Assembly (NCBI RefSeq): GCF_003478445.1
Contig: NZ_QUET01000014.1
Span: forward strand, 1-64,000
Source of the DNA: Roseburia sp. AM59-24XD
GTDB lineage: Bacteria > Bacillota > Clostridia > Lachnospirales > Lachnospiraceae
Reading direction: 5' to 3'
Length of the DNA: 64,000 bases
Below the pieces are notes generated by a model. It worked only from the letters and a program-made list of their open reading frames with translations, had not been told where the DNA came from and searched no databases. This document shows, one piece after another, positions 58,864 to 64,000 of this stretch (positions are counted from its first letter, which is position 1; the number at the start of each line of letters is the position of its first letter). The position numbers and the translations under genes are program-made.

Positions 58864-60392
58864 ATGAATTATTTAATTGGTATTGATTTAGGTACTTCCT
58901 CTACCAAGACAGTTCTCTTTGATGAGGAAGGTACCGTGATCGCCTCTGCCGGCAAGGATTATCCACTCTACACTCCAAACAACGGATGGGCAGAGCAGAA
59001 GCCGGAAGACTGGCGTGACGCTGCACTGGAGACAATCGCAAAGGTTGTCAAAGATTCCGGCGTAGCCGCTGACGACATCAAGGGTCTTGGTATTTCCGGA
59101 CAGATGCACGGACTTGTTATGCTTGACGAGGCCGGTGAGGTTATCCGTCCTTCCATTATCTGGTGCGATCAGCGTACCGAGAAGGAATGCGAGGAGATCA
59201 CCGAGAAGGTTGGTGCAAAGCGTCTGATCGAGATCACAGCAAACCCTGCTCTGACCGGCTTCACCGCATCCAAGATTCTCTGGGTTCGCAATCATGAGCC
59301 TGAGAATTATGCAAAATGTAAGCACATCCTCCTTCCAAAGGATTATGTCCGCTACATTCTGACCGGCGAGTTCGCAACAGAGGTTTCCGATGCTTCCGGT
59401 ATGCAGCTTCTTGACGTACCAAAGCGTCAGTGGTCTGATGAGGTTCTCGAAAAGCTCGACATTGACAAGAACCTTTTGGCAAAGGTATATGAGTCTCCTG
59501 AGGTAACAGGTACCATCCTTCCGGAGATCGCAGCAAAGACAGGTCTTTCTACTTCTACAGTTGTAGTCGGCGGTGCCGGCGATAATGCCGCTGCAGCAGT
59601 TGGAACAGGCGTTGTTGAGGATGGCAAGGCATTTACCACGATCGGTACCAGCGGCGTTGTATTTGCACATTCCAGCGATATCTCCATCGATCCAAAGGGA
59701 CGTGTACATACCTTCTGTTGCGCAGTTCCGGGTGCATGGCATGTTATGGGTGTTACCCAGGCAGCCGGATATTCTCTGGCATGGTTCCAGGACAACATCG
59801 GAACAGAGTATGCACGCAAGGCAAAGGAGCAGGGCTGTGGTGCATTTGATCTGATCAATGCAGACGTATTAAAGACACCGATCGGTGCGAACCGTCTGAT
59901 CTATCTCCCATATCTGAATGGCGAGCGTACTCCGCATCTGGATGCAAACTGCCGTGGTGTATTCTTCGGTCTTTCCAGCATGCACACAACTGCTGACATG
60001 GCTCGTGCCGTTATGGAGGGTATCAGCTACTCTCTGACCGACTGTAACGATATCATCCGCGAGATGGGTATCAACGTTACCGAGATGATGGCATGTGGCG
60101 GTGGCGCCAAGAACGGCGTACAGCGTCAGATGATGGCAGATATGTTCGGCTGTGACGTTAAGACCGTAACCGCTACCGAAGGACCTGCACTTGGTGTTGC
60201 AATCCTTGCCGGTGTCGGTGCAGGTATCTATGACAGCGTTGAGGCAGCATGCCGCAAGATGATCCATACGGATCCTGAGAAGGAATGTCATCCGGACGCA
60301 GCTGCTACCAAGGAGTACGACAAGTTCCATCAGCTTTACAAGAAGCTGTACGATGATCTGAGGATGATTATCAGACACTTGCTACTCTGTAA
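58864..60392 (+). CDS. xylB: Xylulokinase, with a one-base frameshift at its extreme C-terminus
   Basis: This FGGY-family kinase phosphorylates D-xylulose to xylulose 5-phosphate. Motifs seen are the N-terminal phosphate-binding GIDLGTSSTKTVLFD, MHGLVMLD near residue 80, VGGAGDNAAAAVGTG, and the C-terminal ACGGGAKNGVQRQMMADMF. The ATG follows AAGAAAGG. The last residues as read (RMIIRHLLLCNNKA, ending at 60405) do not fit the family. Adding one A at 60361 (CTGAGG to CTGAAGG) gives YDDLKDDYQTLATL and a stop at 60392, a 509-residue protein of typical length. I give the corrected end. Codon bias is the same as in the isomerase gene. Confidence 0.94.
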
Positions 60393-60414
60393 TAATAAAG
60401 CCTGATAAACCAAA

Positions 60415-60457
60415 GGGTTCTGTGTGAATGAAGCTTCATTCACACAGAACCCTTTTT
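60415..60457 (+). terminator. Strong terminator after xylB
   Basis: An 18-base perfect inverted repeat (GGGTTCTGTGTGAATGAA and its complement) with only GC at the centre is followed by TTTTT. It may also work in the minus direction for the HTH gene at 60533-61630, which converges on it. Confidence 0.92.
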
Positions 60458-60532
60458 CTTTCCTGTTCATTCACAAAAAATGTTTTATCCTCAACGCTTT
60501 GAGCATCCTGCAAGACCGGTATTTTCTGCCGT

Positions 60533-61630
60533 CTAAAATTTCCCGTATCTTTCCCGGTAATCCTCGTATAAGGTTCGAAGACTCTTGTCGTCATCGCCCT
60601 CCTCCTCGAGTATCCCCTCTTCCTCCATTTGATAGAAATATGTAATAATCTCCTCACAGCGCTTAAGTATTTCCGGATTCTGCGTGACCTCCTTCATGCT
60701 GTATGCATTGTCCAGAGACAGCATTGGATTTGCATTCTCATGATTGTGAAACAAATAGATCATAATGCATTCGTAACGATTTCTGACGTCCAGAGGACGC
60801 ATCTGTGCCAACTCCAGAAGCTGATTGATCTCTGCCAGTGTCATTGTCATTCCTATTCCAAAATCAATCAGCATATTCCGTTCCGGTAAAATTCCATGAC
60901 GCTTTAACTTTGAGTACGCCACCTCAAAGCCCTGTGGCTTCTCAAATCTTCTGGCTAACTGATGAAGACTCTGCGCTTCCTCTCCCTCATACCGTGCACC
61001 TCCACGCATTTTAATGTAATTTTCCATATAGTCAATGAGCTTTGAATGTGTTCCCCGGAAAATATCCATATGCTCTGTCATAAATGCATCAAATTCCCAC
61101 TCATCCGCAATCAAGAGAAGCTTCTCATGCATCACTCCGGTAGTCACCCTGTCACGATACTCCTGATCAAAGCTATGCCCCTGACACATCGCTTCATACC
61201 TTTCCCGGTAATGCACTAATGCCGGATACGAATACGCCTCATCCCCGGGATGCTCCTTTCTCTGCCGGATCACATAAATACAGATTGCATCATAGACATC
61301 CTTTGCGTACAATGACGCATAGCCACCATAATCCTGCAGAAGCCGATTCAACTGCTCTTCATTCATATCCAGTCCGAAGCCAAGTTTAATAAAATGCTCT
61401 CTGCTTCGCGGAAGCACACCGTCCACACACCAGCTCCGGATTGTGTTTTTGCTGAAGCCACAGCGTTTTCCAAACTTTTCATAAGAAAGCTCCAGATCAA
61501 ACAACTGCTCCTGCATAAATTCCTTCCAGTTTCTCTGCTTTGATTCATAATAATGCAAAAAATCCAGAAGCTCTTCATCCCTGCTACAGCGATTTAATTC
61601 CTCCATTAATATTTTCGAAATCTCTGTCAT
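60533..61630 (-). CDS. HTH-domain protein with long helical C-terminus
   Basis: This 365-residue cytoplasmic protein has, after about 45 residues, a helix-turn-helix of XRE type: YEKFGKRCGFSKNTIRSWCVDGVLPRS. A long, mainly helical region with no known domain follows, ending in an acidic stretch (EEEGILEEEGDDDKS). I chose the ATG at 61630 (MTEISKIL), preceded by GGAAG; the frame starts at 61642. It lies 63 bases after the PASTA kinase gene on the same strand, so it may be a kinase substrate or the regulator of the same signalling unit. Confidence 0.7.
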   Translation of the reverse strand: MTEISKILMEELNRCSRDEELLDFLHYYESKQRNWKEFMQEQLFDLELSYEKFGKRCGFSKNTIRSWCVDGVLPRSREHFIKLGFGLDMNEEQLNRLLQDYGGYASLYAKDVYDAICIYVIRQRKEHPGDEAYSYPALVHYRERYEAMCQGHSFDQEYRDRVTTGVMHEKLLLIADEWEFDAFMTEHMDIFRGTHSKLIDYMENYIKMRGGARYEGEEAQSLHQLARRFEKPQGFEVAYSKLKRHGILPERNMLIDFGIGMTMTLAEINQLLELAQMRPLDVRNRYECIMIYLFHNHENANPMLSLDNAYSMKEVTQNPEILKRCEEIITYFYQMEEEGILEEEGDDDKSLRTLYEDYRERYGKF

Positions 61631-61693
61631 GACATCTTCCATCCTTTATCTCTATCCACACTCCGCTCACTGTTTCTTTTGCCACATGCACCT

Positions 61694-63421
61694 CTACATC
61701 GGTGGCACCACTTTATTTTGTCCGTTTCGGGATCCTCTGATCGTCTTTGTACTATTATTCAACTCTGACTGTCCTGCCGCTGGATTACTGCCCTTACTCA
61801 CGATCACCGTAATCTTTGTGTTCTTTTTGACACGGCGTCCAGCCTTCACCGACTGCTCCACTACAAGCCCCTCCGGTACGGTTTCATGATACTCCTTCAT
61901 GACACAGATCCGAAGCTTTGCCTTTTTAAGCAATCGGCGTGCCTCCTGCTCCGCCTCGCCCCGGACGACCGGAACACGACAATATTTTCTTCCCCGGCTG
62001 ACGTAAATTGTCAGCTTCCCGAGAGATCCAGCCTCCCACTCCGTCCCCGGCGCAATGCTCTGAGACAGAATTTCTCCCTTCTTTACAGTTGAGCTGTATT
62101 TTCTTTTCCAGATAATTTCTAGAGAGGAGTCTGCGAGCTGCTGCAGTGCACCAGCCGCTTCCTTTCGTTTCATCCCCTCCACTCGGATCATCCGGTATGT
62201 TTTGGACTTAGATTTGATCGTTTCTACCGGCTTCTCCTTCCGGATATCCTCCAACTTTCCCGCGACTGATGTTTTCGATGATCTCATATATATTCCAGCC
62301 AGAACGATACCAACCATACAAAGTCCTGCCAAAAATATCCCTGCCATCCATTTCCATCGATGTGCCTTTTCTTCTACAGCTTCTTCAGTTGTCCCATTTT
62401 GTGGACACTCATATAAATCGCGGTATAATTCCTCCATGGATGCCGTCCTTTTCTGAATCTTCAATACCATCCCATGGCTGACTGCCCTCTCCAGCTCCGG
62501 TGTCACATCTTCATTCCATACAGACAACGGCGTCAGCGAATCCTCCCCGGTCTCTAACAAACTGCACACTCTTCCCTGTGACGACTGTGCTGCTTTTCCG
62601 GCGATCAGGTAATAGAGAGTTGCACATACCGCATACACATCTGTCCATGGTCCCTGCTGCTTAAGCGCCTTGCTGCGTTCCCCCTCCCCCGGCTTGCGGT
62701 ATCTTTGCTCCGGCGGCGAAAATTCCGTCTTCATAATCGTGGTAAACTGCGTACTATCCTGACTTCTCGCCGCTCCAAAGTCCAGAAGCTTCACCTCAAG
62801 ATCATTGCATAGCATAATATTATCCGGGCTGATATCTCTATGCAACAGTCCCATTTTATGGACTTCCTGCATAGACCGTATCACCGGCTTCATTAGCTCC
62901 AGTGCCTCCTTGGGATCAAGCTGTTGATTCCGATGTTCATCTCTGTACTGCTTCAACGTCACACCCTCCAGCAGTTCCATGATCAGATAGGATGTATCAT
63001 TCTCATTTTCAATGATATTTTCGATATGTACAATTCCCGGGCAGGAAGAAAGAGAATACAGAATTCTGGCTTCTTTTACAAAATTATCCCGCTCCCTGCT
63101 TACCAGATCACTCTGCTTTCGAACCGATACGCTGTAAGACTTGGTCGTGTCCCGCTCTACAAACTCCGACGGATAATATTCTTTGACTGCTACCTTGTGC
63201 TCAAGGGCATTATCCCATCCTATGTAGGTAATTCCAAATCCGCCCTGACTAAGCTTTCTGCCAATCAGATATCTTCCGTTTAACAGAGTCGTTCCCGGCG
63301 GCAGACATTGTCCGCCCGCAATATATTTCTTCTCCTCAAATCCACACCAAGGACAAATCTCCTGATGTTTCTCTTCTTCAAGAATCCTCATACAATTATA
63401 ACAACGCTTCTGTCCGTTCAT
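61694..63421 (-). CDS. Zinc-ribbon Ser/Thr protein kinase with two PASTA domains
   Basis: An N-terminal zinc ribbon (CYNCMRILEEEKHQEICPWC, residues 7-26) precedes a Hanks-type kinase domain with GRKLSQGGFG, AVKEYY, HRDISPDNIML and DFGAAR. One membrane helix lies at about 356-376 (WMAGIFLAGLCMVGIVLAGI). Two PASTA domains follow (about 400-540, YRMIRVEGMKRKEA and CRVPVVRGEAEQEARRLLKK). PASTA kinases usually sense muropeptides or lipid II and control growth. I chose the ATG at 63421 (MNGQKRCYNC) after GGAGG, which also begins the zinc ribbon properly. The family is distinct from the three T7SS-linked kinases in this window: here the ribbon precedes the kinase and the ectodomain is PASTA. Confidence 0.9.
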   Translation of the reverse strand: MNGQKRCYNCMRILEEEKHQEICPWCGFEEKKYIAGGQCLPPGTTLLNGRYLIGRKLSQGGFGITYIGWDNALEHKVAVKEYYPSEFVERDTTKSYSVSVRKQSDLVSRERDNFVKEARILYSLSSCPGIVHIENIIENENDTSYLIMELLEGVTLKQYRDEHRNQQLDPKEALELMKPVIRSMQEVHKMGLLHRDISPDNIMLCNDLEVKLLDFGAARSQDSTQFTTIMKTEFSPPEQRYRKPGEGERSKALKQQGPWTDVYAVCATLYYLIAGKAAQSSQGRVCSLLETGEDSLTPLSVWNEDVTPELERAVSHGMVLKIQKRTASMEELYRDLYECPQNGTTEEAVEEKAHRWKWMAGIFLAGLCMVGIVLAGIYMRSSKTSVAGKLEDIRKEKPVETIKSKSKTYRMIRVEGMKRKEAAGALQQLADSSLEIIWKRKYSSTVKKGEILSQSIAPGTEWEAGSLGKLTIYVSRGRKYCRVPVVRGEAEQEARRLLKKAKLRICVMKEYHETVPEGLVVEQSVKAGRRVKKNTKITVIVSKGSNPAAGQSELNNSTKTIRGSRNGQNKVVPPM

Positions 63422-63447
63422 GCTGCCTCCATCTGACCTGTTTTTGT

Positions 63448-63999
63448 TCAGGCATTTTTCTTTCCGGAGGAATACGAAACTGTTTTGGACCATGAACTCT
63501 TCTGCCACTTTCCTTTTACCTTCATACTCGTCCGTATCCGCATCCGAAACTGTGCGGTACCACCTGAATTTCTTTTCATTATAATCTTTTTACGAATATT
63601 CCCCTGGTATCGTTTACGACTAAACCATTTTCCACCATGAAAGCCTTTCAACTTCAGTTGAAATTCATATCTGGTTCCCTCTGCCTTCTTAAGAGAAATC
63701 ACATAATTTGTACCCTTTTCCGTCAATGCCATCTCCGGCTTCATCAGCTTGCGGGCAACAACGGCTCTGACCGGAGCAGACAGCGGATTCGGCTGTTCCA
63801 GCGAATCATTTCCCGCCTTAACCTTATAAAAATAAACATTTCCCTTTTTGACCTGACGGTCCACATAATTAGTAGCAGATGTGCTTTTTATCAGAACATA
63901 ACCTGTCCTTTTCTGCGTAGAACGATAAATCAGATACTCCCCCTCTTCCGCTTTCTTCCAGGTAATCCGAAGTGCGGAAATATATGCTTTCTTTCCCAT
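63448..63999 (-). CDS. C-terminal part of a secreted protein with fibronectin-III-like domains (cut by window edge)
   Basis: The open frame runs to the right edge, so the start lies outside the window and only the last 183 or so residues are seen. The region beginning ALRITWKKAEEGEYLIYRST and continuing to YFYKVKAG resembles a fibronectin type III-like repeat of clostridial surface proteins. A second, diverged strand-rich domain (YEFQLKLKGFHGGKW, then TAQFRMRIRT) follows and the protein ends in SKTVSYSSGKKNA. It stops 26 bases before the PASTA kinase gene. Confidence 0.65.
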   Translation of the reverse strand: MGKKAYISALRITWKKAEEGEYLIYRSTQKRTGYVLIKSTSATNYVDRQVKKGNVYFYKVKAGNDSLEQPNPLSAPVRAVVARKLMKPEMALTEKGTNYVISLKKAEGTRYEFQLKLKGFHGGKWFSRKRYQGNIRKKIIMKRNSGGTAQFRMRIRTSMKVKGKWQKSSWSKTVSYSSGKKNA

Positions 64000-64000
64000 A

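Overview
The window looks like a chromosomal segment of a spore-forming Clostridia species, most probably a Lachnospiraceae-type gut Firmicute. It carries the complete spoIIIAA-AH operon, the usual Firmicute run asp23-nusB-xseA-xseB-ispA-dxs-tlyA-nadK, recN-spoIVB, strong GGAGG-type ribosome binding sites and a large Ig-like (BIG2) surface protein. Nearly all genes from base 1 to 57,000 lie on the minus strand, so they are transcribed from high to low coordinates.

Region by region, in coordinate order. 0.05-3.9 kb: the distal half of a phosphate-uptake operon (pstA, pstB, phoU, a small membrane protein and a second pstS) behind its own PhoP-box promoter. 3.9-26.8 kb: a type VII secretion (T7SS/Esx) locus with essC, esaB, several WXG100-type small proteins and a WXG-headed RHS/YD-repeat effector. 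It is followed by three transmembrane Ser/Thr kinases, two lipoproteins and a PP2C phosphatase. 27.2-31.1 kb: a TAXI-type binding lipoprotein, a GltS-type glutamate symporter, a small charged protein and a PF06541-type membrane protein. 31.3-33.5 kb: the proximal half of the phosphate operon (pstS, pstC) with a near-copy of the same PhoP-box leader. 33.5-36.6 kb: a precorrin-2 dehydrogenase, a Ca2+/Na+ antiporter and spoIVB. 36.9-56.99 kb: recN, the BIG2 protein, yebC, nadK, the isoprenoid/DNA-repair run and spoIIIA. 57.2-60.4 kb (plus strand): an L-fucose-isomerase-family enzyme and a xylulokinase. 60.5-64 kb: an HTH protein, a zinc-ribbon/PASTA Ser/Thr kinase and the 3' end of a secreted protein.

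The most interesting unit is the 3.9-26.8 kb block. EssC carries an N-terminal FHA domain with every phosphothreonine-binding residue intact. Three active-looking kinases and a PP2C phosphatase lie downstream in the same orientation, while the usual Firmicute membrane partners EssA, EssB and EsaA are absent. This resembles the PpkA-PppA-Fha threonine-phosphorylation switch of type VI secretion, transplanted onto a type VII apparatus. The kinases share a short T-x-[AV]-A-F motif in their linkers and an ectodomain type that also forms the two lipoproteins.

Two further points. Both PstS proteins appear to be circular permutants of canonical PstS. Nine genes (phoU, two kinases, the RHS effector, essC, spoIVB, the BIG2 gene, spoIIIAE and xylB) are broken by single-base indels that mostly sit in short homopolymers and whose reversal restores family-length proteins. 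I read these mainly as sequencing or assembly errors rather than gene decay, and give the restored gene limits below.
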